Shown here in pieces: positions 37,903 to 47,003 of a stretch of DNA of 64,000 bases (position 1 is its first letter; each line of letters opens with the position of its first letter). The position numbers and the translations under genes were made by a program. The stretch comes from Pseudomonas versuta (lineage in GTDB: Bacteria > Pseudomonadota > Gammaproteobacteria > Pseudomonadales > Pseudomonadaceae): positions 868,001-932,000 of the forward strand of contig NZ_CP012676.1 of assembly GCF_001294575.1 (NCBI RefSeq), written 5' to 3'. The notes beneath the pieces were generated by a model. It was not told the origin of the DNA and did not search any database. It worked only from the letters and a program-made list of their open reading frames with translations.

Positions 37903-39321
37903 ATGACAAGACCCACACTATTGATTGCGCTGTGCCTGCTGCTGTTGCCCTTGCCGGCACTGGCACGCCTGGCCGGACCGTTACAGGTCGGGCAGCCCGG
38001 TCAGGTCCGCGATCTGGCGCAGATCCGCAGCAGTCAGGTGTTGCGGGTGCTGGTCAACCAAAGCCGCAATAGTTCGGGAGAGGTGCAGGGCCAGGCGATT
38101 GGTGTTGAATATCACCGCTTGCGCGCATTCGAGCATTACCTCAATGGCCACGCCCGTGATGGCCAGGAAATCACCCTCAAAATCATTCCCAAATCCAAGG
38201 ATCAACTGCTGGGTGCCTTGTCGCGCGGTGAAGGTGATCTGGTGGCCCCTGGGGAGTTGCTCGACTTCAAGCCCAGCCATGCCATCAGCCCCAGTGATCC
38301 GATCGTCGATGACGTGCCTTTGTTGCTGGTGGGGATTAAAGGTGAGCGCAGGTTCAGCCGTTTTGAGCAGTTGTCGGGGCGTACCGTGGCACTTACCACC
38401 GGCAGCGCAGCCGGTGCAGCGGTCAATATGATCAATCAGAAGCTGGCCCTGCGAAAATTGCCCGCGGTAAAAATCGAATGGGTGGACCCCAGTCTGGCCG
38501 TCGAAGACGTGCTGGAGATGGTTCAGGCCGGTATTTTCCATCTGACTATTGTTGAGCGACCGATTGCCGAGCGTTGGGCAACCTTGATGCCCAAGTTGCG
38601 TTTTGACCGTAAGGTTCTGGTCAGCGAGCCTGCTGCCATGCGCTGGTATGTACGGCGTGATGCCTCAATGCTACGGGCCAGCATCGACCGGTTTTTGCTC
38701 AGCTATAAAGCTCCCTCCGACCAGGACGTCGCTTTTGAGCGGGTGTACCGGCGGCTATACCGCGTGCATTACCCGTTGGCCCGGGCCGATCGCCAGAAGC
38801 TTGAAAAACTGCGGCCGATCCTGCAGAAACATGCGCGTCAGCAGGGTATGGACTGGCTGAATCTGGCAGCTTTGGCGTTCAAGGAGTCAACCCTTGACCC
38901 TGATGCCCGGGGTACTGGCGGCGCGACGGGGTTGCTGCAAATTACCCCGTCGGCAGCCCAGAGAGTGGGGGTCAATAATATTCAGAACGTGGATAACAAT
39001 GTTCAAGCCGGGGCCAAGTATCTGGCGATGATCCGTCGCAAGTTCTTTTCCAGCCCCAAACTCAATGAGCGTGAACGCATGGCCTTTGTTCTGGCGGCCT
39101 ACAACATGGGTCCGGAACGGGTACAGGGCATGCGGGCCGAGGCCAGGAGGCGCGGCCTGAATCCTGATCAATGGTTCTTCCAGGTGGAGCGTATTGCCAT
39201 GGAGCAGGTGGGAATGGGGGCCGTCAGCTATGTTAATAGTGTGAATAAATACTATTTGGCCTTTGACCGGGAGCGTGACTCGCTGGAGCCAGTGAAGCCT
39301 AAGCTGGTCTCTCGCAAATAA
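37903..39321 (+). CDS. MltF-like lytic transglycosylase
   Basis: A 472-residue periplasmic protein. It has a signal peptide (1-21, LLLLPLPALA), an SBP_bac_3 solute-binding domain (about 40-265) and a C-terminal SLT domain with the catalytic Glu328 in AFKESTLDPDARG plus GATGLLQITPSAA and AYNMGPERV. The layout is that of MltF, where the binding domain regulates the transglycosylase that cuts peptidoglycan. No lipobox. A CGGAGA site precedes the ATG. Confidence 0.9.
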   Translation: MTRPTLLIALCLLLLPLPALARLAGPLQVGQPGQVRDLAQIRSSQVLRVLVNQSRNSSGEVQGQAIGVEYHRLRAFEHYLNGHARDGQEITLKIIPKSKDQLLGALSRGEGDLVAPGELLDFKPSHAISPSDPIVDDVPLLLVGIKGERRFSRFEQLSGRTVALTTGSAAGAAVNMINQKLALRKLPAVKIEWVDPSLAVEDVLEMVQAGIFHLTIVERPIAERWATLMPKLRFDRKVLVSEPAAMRWYVRRDASMLRASIDRFLLSYKAPSDQDVAFERVYRRLYRVHYPLARADRQKLEKLRPILQKHARQQGMDWLNLAALAFKESTLDPDARGTGGATGLLQITPSAAQRVGVNNIQNVDNNVQAGAKYLAMIRRKFFSSPKLNERERMAFVLAAYNMGPERVQGMRAEARRRGLNPDQWFFQVERIAMEQVGMGAVSYVNSVNKYYLAFDRERDSLEPVKPKLVSRK

Positions 39322-39423
39322 TCGAATAATTTGATTGTTATGTCGGGTTTATTCGACTTTTAACATTATGAAAACTGATTAATATGGCGAGAATTCCCCC
39401 CTGATGATCTAAAGGACTACACC

Positions 39424-39858
39424 ATGAGCAAATTGATCCAAACCGTTCTGGGCACCCGTGCAGGCTATGGCCTGACAGTTTTACGGGTTTTCGTGGGCAT
39501 CATTTTTGCTGCTCATGGCTCACAAAAACTCTTCGGCTGGTTCGGTGGTGGTGGACTTGCGGGGACTGCGCAATGGATGGAAAGCATTGGTCTGACGCCG
39601 GGCACCTTGATGGCACTGTTGTCTGGCGGTACTGAGTTTTTTGCTGGCCTGGCCCTGATTATCGGCTTGCTGGCCCGTCCTGCTGCATTGGGGCTGTCAT
39701 TCACCTTGCTGGTGGCGATTTTCTCGGTGCATATCCATAACGGTTTGTTTATGGCCAACAATGGCTATGAGTTTGCGCTGGCGCTGTTGGGCGGTACGGT
39801 TGCGGTGTTGCTTGAAGGCGCAGGCAAGTTGTCCATCGATGGTGCTATCGCCAAATAA
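39424..39858 (+). CDS. DoxX family membrane protein
   Basis: A 144-residue protein with four hydrophobic helices: GYGLTVLRVFVGIIFAAHGSQKL is the DoxX/SURF4 opening, followed by GGTEFFAGLALIIGLLARP. DoxX-like proteins are linked to thiol or oxidative stress handling, but the specific role is unknown. Transcribed alone, with a good terminator at 39874. Confidence 0.9.
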   Translation: MSKLIQTVLGTRAGYGLTVLRVFVGIIFAAHGSQKLFGWFGGGGLAGTAQWMESIGLTPGTLMALLSGGTEFFAGLALIIGLLARPAALGLSFTLLVAIFSVHIHNGLFMANNGYEFALALLGGTVAVLLEGAGKLSIDGAIAK

Positions 39859-39873
39859 AGTGCAACGCTCTCT

Positions 39874-39902
39874 AAAAGGCCCGCCTGAAGCGGGCCTTTT
39901 TC
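39874..39902 (+). terminator. intrinsic terminator after doxX-like gene
   Basis: AAAAGGCCCGC and GCGGGCCTTTTT form a stem around a TGAA loop with a T-run, just after the stop codon. Confidence 0.9.
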
Positions 39903-39916
39903 GTTGTACGCGATTG

Positions 39917-39946
39917 TTGACAGTTGTAAGCAGGTTTATCTAGGAT
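39917..39946 (+). promoter_or_regulatory. candidate sigma-70 promoter with long leader
   Basis: A perfect TTGACA at 39917-39922 is followed after 18 bases by TAGGAT at 39941-39946. Transcription would start near 39953, giving an untranslated leader of about 150 bases before the next gene at 40102. Confidence 0.5.
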
Positions 39947-40101
39947 GTTTTCTTGCGCCGATTTAAACAGCTACTTGCGGGGCGCCAGAGGGTTCAAAGA
40001 CCTTCTAAGAGGCTTAAAGCAGGCCTCGAAATACCGCTAAAGCGCTGGTTCGGTGTTGCCTCTCACCTGCCACGCAGAACCTTGAGGCGGAGAACCGAAA
40101 C

Positions 40102-40410
40102 ATGAGTCAAACACGTCCCCTTGTGCGTCTTGAGCCGATCACGGCCAACTTGAACCTGCGCAATCCAAAAATCCTTCTTGGCGGTAAACATCAGCCCACG
40201 CTGTTGCGTTATCTGGACGGCTGGCCGCGTCGCAAAGGTCGTGCTTCGGCATTTCTGATTCAGTTTGTTGAAGAGGGCGACAACCTGGCCCGCTTTGCCA
40301 GCAACAGCTTTGATCTGGCGGTGATTCAATCCCCCAGTGCCGAAAAAGCCGAAGTGGTGATCCGTAACCTGACACGTGTTTCGCGTCAGGGCCTGATCAC
40401 CCTGCGCTGA
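40102..40410 (+). CDS. conserved hypothetical protein of unknown function
   Basis: A 102-residue basic protein (MSQTRPLVRLEPITANL...) ending VSRQGLITLR. The second half (FDLAVIQSPSAEKAEVVIRNLTRV) weakly recalls the middle of a Rossmann methyltransferase, but no SAM motif is present, so no function is assigned. GGAG lies upstream of the ATG. It is convergent with greB, with 2 bases between stops. Confidence 0.75.
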   Translation: MSQTRPLVRLEPITANLNLRNPKILLGGKHQPTLLRYLDGWPRRKGRASAFLIQFVEEGDNLARFASNSFDLAVIQSPSAEKAEVVIRNLTRVSRQGLITLR

Positions 40411-40412
40411 AA

Positions 40413-40910
40413 CTAGGGATACTCAATCGCTACGATGTACACCCATTGCTCTCCAGTGGGTGTCTGAACCTGTACTTCGGCATCCAGTGATTTTCCGATC
40501 AGCGACCGGGCCAGGGGCGAGTCGATGCTGATCAGGCCTTGTTTAAGGTCCAGTTCGTCGGGACCGACGATGCGGTAGCGCGACTGTTTGGCGTCTTCAT
40601 CTTCAATTGTGACCCATGCCCCGAAGTAGACCTTGTTCGGGTCGCTGGGCTTTTCGCTGACGACCTTGAGGCTTTCCAGACGCTTGGTCAGAAAACGCAC
40701 GCGACTGTCGATCTCGCGCAGCATTTTTTTGCCATAGGTGTATTCGGCATTTTCCGAGCGGTCGCCCTGGGCCGCAGCCTCACTGACCGACTGTGTCACT
40801 TGCGGTCTGCGCACGTGCCACAACTCGTGCAGCTCGGCACGCATCCGCGCTTCACCTTCGGGGGTGATCAGCGCGGTGCCGGCAGGGCGGGGAGGGCGAT
40901 AGCGGCTCAT
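40413..40910 (-). CDS. greB: transcription elongation factor GreB
   Basis: About 165 residues. The N-terminal coiled coil includes the acidic tip GDRSENAEYTYGKKMLREID, and the C-terminal FKBP-like domain has VTIEDEDAK and SPLARSLIGK. It rescues backtracked RNA polymerase by stimulating transcript cleavage. Two starts are possible six bases apart (40916 and 40910). The inner one (MSRYRPPR) is preferred because TGGATG lies a suitable distance before it. Confidence 0.95.
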   Translation of the reverse strand: MSRYRPPRPAGTALITPEGEARMRAELHELWHVRRPQVTQSVSEAAAQGDRSENAEYTYGKKMLREIDSRVRFLTKRLESLKVVSEKPSDPNKVYFGAWVTIEDEDAKQSRYRIVGPDELDLKQGLISIDSPLARSLIGKSLDAEVQVQTPTGEQWVYIVAIEYP

Positions 40911-40944
40911 GGGCATCCATTGGCATATGAAAAGCGCGAGTCTA

Positions 40945-43452
40945 TCAGCCCTCGCGCAACACGGTTAGCGGGCTGGCATTGAGCGCCCTGCGGGTGCCAA
41001 ACACACCTGCACCGCCGACCATTACTGCACCCAGTACGGGCAGAACCAGCAACCACGGGTGCGGGTGCCATGGCAAGTCGAAGGCAAATCGATACAGCAC
41101 CAGACTCACCAGTTCGGTGCCCAGGGCTGCCAGTAAGCCGCTGGTAGCTCCCAGCAGGCCGAATTCTATACGCCGGGTCTTGATCAACAGTCGCCGCTCG
41201 GCGCCCAGTGCCCGAAGCAAGGCACCTTGACGGATGCGTTCGTCCAGGGTCGATTGCAAGCCGGAAAACAGCACCGCCATGCCTGCGGCCAGGACAAACA
41301 GCAGCACGTATTCAACGGCAATGGTGACTTGTGCAAGGATGCTGCGCAGCTGCGCCAGCAGAGCTTCGATAGGCAGAATGGTCACGGCCGGAAAGCTGCG
41401 CGACAGATCGATGATCTGCTGGTCATGGCCCGGGGCCAGGTAAAAACTGGTGAGGTAGGTGGCGGGCAAGTCCTGCAAGGTCCCTGGCTGGAAGATCATG
41501 AAGAAGTTGGGCTGGAAATTGTCCCAGTTGATGCTGCGTAAACTGGTGACCTGCGCCTCCCGATTGACCCCGGCTACGGTGAAGATCAGGTGATCGCCCA
41601 ATTTGAGTTTAAGGCTTTCGGCAACTTTGGTTTCAACCGACACACCGGGTATGTCGTCGCCCGGTTGGGCTGTCCACCATGTGCCCGCCGTCAGTTTGTT
41701 TCCGGCCGGCAGGTCGGCGGCCCAGGTCAGGCTAAGGTCGCGCTGCACTGCTTTGTCGCCTGCCGAGTCTTTGCTGACGATCTCTTGTACAGGTTCGCCA
41801 TTGATACTGATCAGGCGTCCGGGGACTACCGGGTACAGTGGCGCGGCCTGAGCTTGCAGCTCGTGCAGGCGGGCGCCAAAAGCCTCTTTGTCGGCCGGCA
41901 GGATATTCAGGGCGAAGTAGTTGGGCGCATCTTTGGGCAACTGATTTTGCCAGGTGTCGAGCAGCTCGCCACGCAGCAAGGCAATCAAGGCCATCGACAG
42001 CAGAATCAGGCCAAAGGCCAGTGCCTGCCCAGCCGCTGCCAACGGATGGCGCAGTAACTGGCCAAGCCCCAGACGCCAGGGCAGCGAAGCCCGGGCCAAC
42101 AGGCGGCGAAGGCTCTGCAGGCCCAGCAGTAAAAGACCGCCGAGTACCAGCGCGGCAATGATACCGCCGCCAAGTAGGGCGAAAGTGAGCACCAGGTCGA
42201 GGCTCATGCGCCACATGATCAGCCCCAGTGCCAGTAACGCGGCGCCGTAAACTGTCCAGGTGCTGGCCGGGGTCGGCAATATGTCACGGCGCAGTACGCG
42301 CAGCGGCGGTACGCGCCCCAGCGCGGCCAATGGCGGCAAGGCGAAGCCGGCCAGTGCCACCAGCCCGGTGCCCATCCCGGCAATGGCCGGCATCAGACCG
42401 CCGGCGGGCACATCCGAGGGCAATAAATCATGCAGCAACGCAAACAGCCCCAGCTGGGCCACCCAGCCGAGCAGGGCTCCCATGAGGCTGGCCAGCAGCC
42501 CCAGCACTGCGAGCTGCAGGGTAAACAGCCAGAGGGTTTCTCGCCGAGACAGGCCCAGGCAGCGCAGCAGGGCGCTGGCATCAAGACGGCGATTGGCGAA
42601 GCGGGTTGCAGACAGTGCCACTGCGACACCTGACAGCAGCACCGCCACCAGGCTGGCCATGTTCAGGTAACGTTCGGCCTTGCCAAGCGCGCCGCCAATC
42701 TGCTGGTTGCCATCACGTCCGTCCAGCAGGCGCTGGTTGGCATCGAGTCCGGGCTTGATTACCAGGCGATAGGACTCAAGTGCCGGGGCGTCACCGCGCC
42801 ACAGTTCGCGAAAGCTGACCCGGCTGCCGGGCTGCACGATACCGGTGGCGGCGAGGTCGTCCAGGTTGATGAGTACGCGTGGGGTGAGGCTGTAGAAGTT
42901 GCCAGCGCGGTCGGGCTCGTAGGTCAGGACACGGGCGATACGCACGGTTTTGGAGCCGACATCGATTTCGTCACCGACTTTCAAGTCCAGCGCTGTCAGC
43001 AGTCTGGCTTCGACCCAGGCCTCGCCTGGCTTGGGGCCACCACCGGGTTGCTCCTCTGCGTAGGGTTGCGCTGCGCTTTTTAGCTCGCCACGCAAGGGGT
43101 AAGCGCTGTCCGCCGCCTTGATACTGGACAGCTGAATGCCGTTGTCGGTGGCGATGACGCTGGAAAACTCCACGACCCGGGCGTGTTGCAGGCCCAGCTC
43201 GTTACCGACCTTGATTTGTTCTTCACGTGCCGGTGAGCTGCCATCCAGCACCAGGTCGGCACCAAGGAATTCGGTGGCGCGCAGCAACATTGCGCCATTC
43301 AGGCGGGCACCGAAGTAACCGATGGCCGTACTGGCAGCGACGGCGACCAGCAGTGCAAAGAACAGCACACGCAACTCACCGGCGCGGGCATCGCGCAGGA
43401 GCTGGCGCACGGCGAGGCTGAACAGGCGCAACATCGGCAAGCGTGCCATCAA
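40945..43452 (-). CDS. ABC transporter permease, FtsX/YbbP-like
   Basis: An 835-residue inner-membrane protein with about ten helices: one near the N-terminus, two groups of FtsX-type helices (mid-protein and C-terminal, the latter with LLRALGAERRLLIKTRRIEFGLLG), and large periplasmic regions with PAREEQIKV and ANLP-type segments. It overlaps the ATPase gene by four bases. By analogy with YbbA-YbbP it exports or mobilises lipids or lipoprotein-like substrates. The link with TesA (divergent) is conserved in many proteobacteria. Confidence 0.92.
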   Translation of the reverse strand: MMARLPMLRLFSLAVRQLLRDARAGELRVLFFALLVAVAASTAIGYFGARLNGAMLLRATEFLGADLVLDGSSPAREEQIKVGNELGLQHARVVEFSSVIATDNGIQLSSIKAADSAYPLRGELKSAAQPYAEEQPGGGPKPGEAWVEARLLTALDLKVGDEIDVGSKTVRIARVLTYEPDRAGNFYSLTPRVLINLDDLAATGIVQPGSRVSFRELWRGDAPALESYRLVIKPGLDANQRLLDGRDGNQQIGGALGKAERYLNMASLVAVLLSGVAVALSATRFANRRLDASALLRCLGLSRRETLWLFTLQLAVLGLLASLMGALLGWVAQLGLFALLHDLLPSDVPAGGLMPAIAGMGTGLVALAGFALPPLAALGRVPPLRVLRRDILPTPASTWTVYGAALLALGLIMWRMSLDLVLTFALLGGGIIAALVLGGLLLLGLQSLRRLLARASLPWRLGLGQLLRHPLAAAGQALAFGLILLSMALIALLRGELLDTWQNQLPKDAPNYFALNILPADKEAFGARLHELQAQAAPLYPVVPGRLISINGEPVQEIVSKDSAGDKAVQRDLSLTWAADLPAGNKLTAGTWWTAQPGDDIPGVSVETKVAESLKLKLGDHLIFTVAGVNREAQVTSLRSINWDNFQPNFFMIFQPGTLQDLPATYLTSFYLAPGHDQQIIDLSRSFPAVTILPIEALLAQLRSILAQVTIAVEYVLLFVLAAGMAVLFSGLQSTLDERIRQGALLRALGAERRLLIKTRRIEFGLLGATSGLLAALGTELVSLVLYRFAFDLPWHPHPWLLVLPVLGAVMVGGAGVFGTRRALNASPLTVLREG

Positions 43453-44132
43453 GGCTCCAGGGGGCCGACCAAATGGCCGGCTTCAAGACGGATCAGGCGC
43501 CTGCAACGATGGGCCAGGCGTTCGTCGTGGGTCACCAGCACCAGCGTAGTGCCGCGTTCCTTGTTTAATTCAAAGAGCAATTCGGTAATGCGCTCACCGG
43601 TGTGACTGTCCAGATTGCCGGTGGGTTCATCGGCAAACAGTACATCCGGATTGGCCGCAAACGCCCGGGCAATCGCTACCCGTTGTTGTTCGCCACCGGA
43701 AAGCTGGCGCGGCGAATGGCTCAGGCGTTGCCCCAGGCCGACCCGTTCCAGCAGGTGACGGGCGTGTTCGCGAGCGTCTTTGCGGCCTTCAAGTTCCAGC
43801 GGCAACATGACGTTTTCCAGCGCGTTGAGGCTGTCGAGCAACTGGAATGACTGGAACACAAACCCCACGTGTTCAGCTCTGACACGTGCGCGCTGATCCT
43901 CGTCCAGACTGCTCAGAGCACGTCCGGCGAGGATCACTTCACCCTGGCTTGGCAAATCGAGGCCGGCCAGCAAACCCAGCAGAGTGGATTTTCCGGAACC
44001 GGATGCACCAACAATCGCCAGGCTGTCGCCCTTGTTCAGCTCAAGGCTCAAAGGGTGCAGGATGGTCAACTCGCCTTCCGCGCTAGGAACCACTTTGCTA
44101 AGGTTCTGCGCGGTGAGAATACTTTCGCCCAT
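43449..44132 (-). CDS. ABC transporter ATP-binding protein, YbbA-like
   Basis: A 227-residue ATPase of the LolD/YbbA group. Walker A is GASGSGKST, the signature [14 protein letters not shown], Walker [13 protein letters not shown], and the H-loop [10 protein letters not shown]. It forms an exporter with the permease at 40945, whose start overlaps its stop. Its ATG (44130-44132) and the tesA ATG (44143) lie back-to-back, 10 bases apart, so the ribosome and promoter signals of each gene must lie inside the other's coding region. Confidence 0.94.
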   Translation of the reverse strand: MGESILTAQNLSKVVPSAEGELTILHPLSLELNKGDSLAIVGASGSGKSTLLGLLAGLDLPSQGEVILAGRALSSLDEDQRARVRAEHVGFVFQSFQLLDSLNALENVMLPLELEGRKDAREHARHLLERVGLGQRLSHSPRQLSGGEQQRVAIARAFAANPDVLFADEPTGNLDSHTGERITELLFELNKERGTTLVLVTHDERLAHRCRRLIRLEAGHLVGPLEP

Positions 44133-44142
44133 GGAGAATCCA

Positions 44143-44748
44143 ATGCGTGTGTGGTTTTTAAGTGCTGCTCTGGCCCTGATGTGTATGGCGCAGAATGCAG
44201 CGGCAGGAACAATCTTGATTGTTGGCGATAGTATCAGCGCCGCTTTCGGCCTGGATACCCGTCTAGGGTGGGTGTCGTTGCTGGAGCAGCGGCTCCGGCA
44301 GCAAGGCTACGACGATCAGGTGATCAATGCCTCGGTCAGCGGTGACACCAGTGCTGGAGGGCTGGCGCGGCTGCCTGCACTGCTTGCAGAGCATAAACCC
44401 GATGTGGTGATTGTCGAGTTGGGCGGTAATGATGGCCTGCGCGGTCAGTTGCCGGCGCAATTGAAACAAAATCTTGGGAGCATGATTGATCAGTCCCTGG
44501 AGGCGGGGGCGAAGGTGCTGCTGCTAGGCATGCAGATACCGCCCAATTATGGTGCGCGCTACACGACGGCTTTTGCCGCGGTTTACAGCGAGCTGGGTCA
44601 GGAGAAAAAGGTCAGTCTGGTGCCTTTTTTCCTCGAAGGTATTGGTGGTCATCCTGAGCTGATGCAGGCCGATGGCATACATCCGGCGGTCGGAGCGCAG
44701 GGCCGTTTGCTGGATAATGTGTGGCCAGCGCTAAAACCGCTGCTTTGA
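44143..44748 (+). CDS. tesA: arylesterase / multifunctional thioesterase TesA
   Basis: A 201-residue SGNH hydrolase with a signal peptide (about 1-21, AQNAAA cleavage). Catalytic blocks: GDSISAAFG (Ser), VELGGNDGLRG (Gly/Asn) and ADGIHPAVGAQG (Asp, His). The enzyme is a periplasmic esterase/thioesterase/lysophospholipase. ATG 44143 gives a proper signal peptide and follows GGAG at 44133. Divergent from the YbbA/YbbP exporter. Confidence 0.95.
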   Translation: MRVWFLSAALALMCMAQNAAAGTILIVGDSISAAFGLDTRLGWVSLLEQRLRQQGYDDQVINASVSGDTSAGGLARLPALLAEHKPDVVIVELGGNDGLRGQLPAQLKQNLGSMIDQSLEAGAKVLLLGMQIPPNYGARYTTAFAAVYSELGQEKKVSLVPFFLEGIGGHPELMQADGIHPAVGAQGRLLDNVWPALKPLL

Positions 44749-44806
44749 TGCTTTTCTAGTGCCGGTGTTTCGGCTAAGGTGGCGCCCCCCCGATTTGGAG
44801 CCCCTG

Positions 44807-45100
44807 ATGTCGCGTCCTGCCTGGTCTTTATATGCCTATCAACTGATCGAGCCCGATGAGCAGCTCGATTTGTTCGCCTGCCAGGAGGTACGGGTGCATC
44901 TGGTGACGCGCCAACTCGAGCTGGGAGGCACCATTGACCGCACGCTGTGCGGCTCGTTGCTGCCTGCGCAGCCGCGCTGGTCTGATGTCACGCGCAAGGT
45001 CTTCCAGGATCATCGACTGTGCCCCTTGTGTCGGGCAATTATCGAGTCGCAACGCCGTGGCACCGAGCCGATCTGGCCTGAGTTACGCTTTGAACTATGA
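44807..45100 (+). CDS. small Cys-containing protein of unknown function
   Basis: A 97-residue protein (MSRPAWSLYAYQLIEPDEQ...). Cys in FACQEV, TLCGSL and CPLCRAI could hold a zinc or redox centre, though only CPLC is a tight pair. No signal peptide or membrane helix. TTGGAG lies just before ATG 44807. I do not recognise the family. It is downstream of tesA, separated by 58 bases. Confidence 0.7.
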   Translation: MSRPAWSLYAYQLIEPDEQLDLFACQEVRVHLVTRQLELGGTIDRTLCGSLLPAQPRWSDVTRKVFQDHRLCPLCRAIIESQRRGTEPIWPELRFEL

Positions 45101-45196
45101 TGTAACCTGTCTAACGCCCAGCCCGCTCACGATCAACGTGGGCGCGGTGTACACTCCCTTTTTTATCCCCCGTTGTTTATGCGAAGGATGTTCCGG

Positions 45197-46225
45197 ATGT
45201 TGTCGCGCCTACCTGCAGTCACCCGCTACCTGTCTGTTGCCGCACTCTGTGTTGCGGGTCCCGTTTCTGCGCTCGAATTCCCGCTGCCGCCGCCTGGCGA
45301 AGATGTAGTCGGGCAGGTGCAGGTGATCAAGGGCAAGTACGAAGACTCCTTCGCTGACCTGGGCAACCAGTACGAACTGGGCTACTCGGAAATGATCGCA
45401 GCCAACCCGGGGGTGGACGCCTGGTTGCCGGTCAAAAAGAATCCCGATGGCACGGTAGTCGACACCGATATCGTATTGCCGACCCAGTTCATCTTGCCGC
45501 CGGGCAAGCGTGAAGGGATCGTGATCAACCTGGCCGAATACCGCCTGTACTACTTCCCCAAGGATCAGAACAAGGTTTACACCTTTCCGCTGGGGATTGG
45601 TCGTGAAGGGTGGGGCTCACCTTTGGGGCTCACCAAGGTCACTGCCAAGACGCCTAACCCGACCTGGACTCCACCGGCTTCGATCAAGGCCGAGCACGCC
45701 AAGAATGGAGACCCGTTGCCCAATGTGGTGCCGGCCGGTCCGGATAACCCGTTGGGCCCCTTCAAGTTCACGCTTGGCATGCCGGGTTACCTGATACACG
45801 GTTCGAACGCGAAGTTTGGCATCGGTACAGGAACCAGCCATGGCTGTTTCCGCATGCTTAACAAGAACGTGCTGGAAATGGCGCAAATGGTGCCGGTAGG
45901 CACGCCGGTAAGAATCATCAACGAACCCTACAAACTGGGTTTGAGCGACGGCAAGGTCTACCTTGAGGTTCATGAGCCCTTGAATGTGAAGGATGGTTCT
46001 TTGTTGGCCGTCAGTGACAAGTCGCATTTGACGCCGGAAGACTTGCAGAACAAGTACGCTGCGTTTATCAACTTTCTGCTTAAGCACAAAGATCTGGAGA
46101 ACAGCATCCAGATCGACAAGGACAAGGCATTTCCTGTCGTGGGGGCCGAGACTGGAATCCCGGAAGAAATAGGCGTTGCCAACTCAGTTGAGCCTGTTGG
46201 TCAGTCGCTCGATTACGTGCAGTAA
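45197..46225 (+). CDS. L,D-transpeptidase (ErfK/YbiS/YcfS/YnhG family)
   Basis: About 342 residues. It has a signal peptide (RYLSVAALCVAGPVSA), a LysM-like segment (about 30-95) and a YkuD catalytic domain with the His in YLIHGSN and the nucleophile Cys in GTSHGCFRM. It cross-links peptidoglycan 3-3 or attaches the outer-membrane lipoprotein, here plausibly the OprI encoded next door in convergent orientation. ATG 45197 is chosen because AAGGA sits eight bases before it; upstream in-frame starts at 45179 and 45188 are less well placed. Confidence 0.92.
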   Translation: MLSRLPAVTRYLSVAALCVAGPVSALEFPLPPPGEDVVGQVQVIKGKYEDSFADLGNQYELGYSEMIAANPGVDAWLPVKKNPDGTVVDTDIVLPTQFILPPGKREGIVINLAEYRLYYFPKDQNKVYTFPLGIGREGWGSPLGLTKVTAKTPNPTWTPPASIKAEHAKNGDPLPNVVPAGPDNPLGPFKFTLGMPGYLIHGSNAKFGIGTGTSHGCFRMLNKNVLEMAQMVPVGTPVRIINEPYKLGLSDGKVYLEVHEPLNVKDGSLLAVSDKSHLTPEDLQNKYAAFINFLLKHKDLENSIQIDKDKAFPVVGAETGIPEEIGVANSVEPVGQSLDYVQ

Positions 46226-46233
46226 ACCCACGT

Positions 46234-46270
46234 AAAAAAACCGCCACGGTTGATGCCGTGGCGGTTTTTT
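46234..46270. terminator. bidirectional terminator after L,D-transpeptidase
   Basis: AAAAAAACCGCCACGG and CCGTGGCGGTTTTTT form a strong stem with A- and T-runs on both sides. Confidence 0.92.
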
Positions 46271-46295
46271 ATTGCCCGCTTAAGTTGCAGGCAAT

Positions 46296-46325
46296 AAAAA
46301 GCCGACCCGAAAAAAGGGTCGGCTT
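46296..46325 (-). terminator. oprI terminator
   Basis: GCCGACCC (46301-46308) pairs with GGGTCGGC (46316-46323). Read on the minus strand, it is followed by the T-run from AAAAA at 46296-46300, just after the oprI stop. Confidence 0.92.
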
Positions 46326-46346
46326 GATAATAACCCCGAAGGATTA

Positions 46347-46598
46347 TTACTTGCGGCTTGCTTTTTCAAGCATGCGCAGAGCGCGTTCGTTAGCTTCATC
46401 AGCAGTCTGCTGTGCTTTTTGAGCAGCAGCCAGAGCTTCGTCAGCTTTACGGTATGCTTCGTCAGCACGAGCCTGGGAGCGAGCTGCTGCATCTTCAGTT
46501 GCAGTCAGGCGAGCTTCAGTTTCTTTAGATACGCTGCTGCAACCGGTAGCCAGAACTGCGGCCAATGCCAGAGCAGAGAATTTCAGAACGTTGTTCAT
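46347..46598 (-). CDS. oprI: major outer-membrane lipoprotein OprI (Lpp family)
   Basis: An 83-residue lipoprotein. The lipobox is in [11 protein letters not shown] (Cys about 20), and the mature part is a continuous coiled coil of Ala/Glu/Lys heptads ending EKASRK, whose terminal Lys is the peptidoglycan attachment site. Start [10 protein letters not shown] at 46598. One of the most abundant proteins of Pseudomonas. Its own terminator follows, and an A/T-rich promoter region lies upstream. Confidence 0.97.
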   Translation of the reverse strand: MNNVLKFSALALAAVLATGCSSVSKETEARLTATEDAAARSQARADEAYRKADEALAAAQKAQQTADEANERALRMLEKASRK

Positions 46599-47003
46599 CG
46601 TGTTCCCCTTCAAGGACTTTCTATTTGAAGCTGCTCCTTCAAAGTGAGGAAACAGCCGGCGTACATACTACCCATTACTTGTAGTAAGTAAACTGACCCA
46701 GCGCAAGAACCAAAAAAAATATTTGGGAATCAATGCTGATGGACTAGCTTTAACTGATTGTGCCTAAAAAACAGCCAGCTTAGAGCACTTGGGGCAGGGC
46801 AAGCTCGAAGCGCAATGGCGTGACTTTAAGTTCGGTAGTACGTCATAGGCTTAACTTTCAGAAAAATCATAAGGGTGCTGGCAAGTTATCGCGCTGTCCC
46901 CCCGTGGGAGTTGATAGCGCGTCCCTGATGGCGAAGTGGTTCCCTCCACACAAAAACAACAGTAATGTAGAGGTCACGGTTCGAGACCCGCTAAGGAGCA
47001 ATG
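46599..47003. promoter_or_regulatory. 405-base divergent intergenic region, oprI promoter with palindrome
   Basis: No gene supported; a plus-strand frame at 46820-47032 lacks a ribosome site. The minus-strand oprI promoter is best placed with TTTACT and TAGTAT (16-base spacer) near 46667-46694. TTACTT GTAGT AAGTAA at 46675-46691 forms a perfect inverted repeat inside that spacer and could be an operator. AAGGAG at 46993-46998 serves the GNAT gene. Confidence 0.5.
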
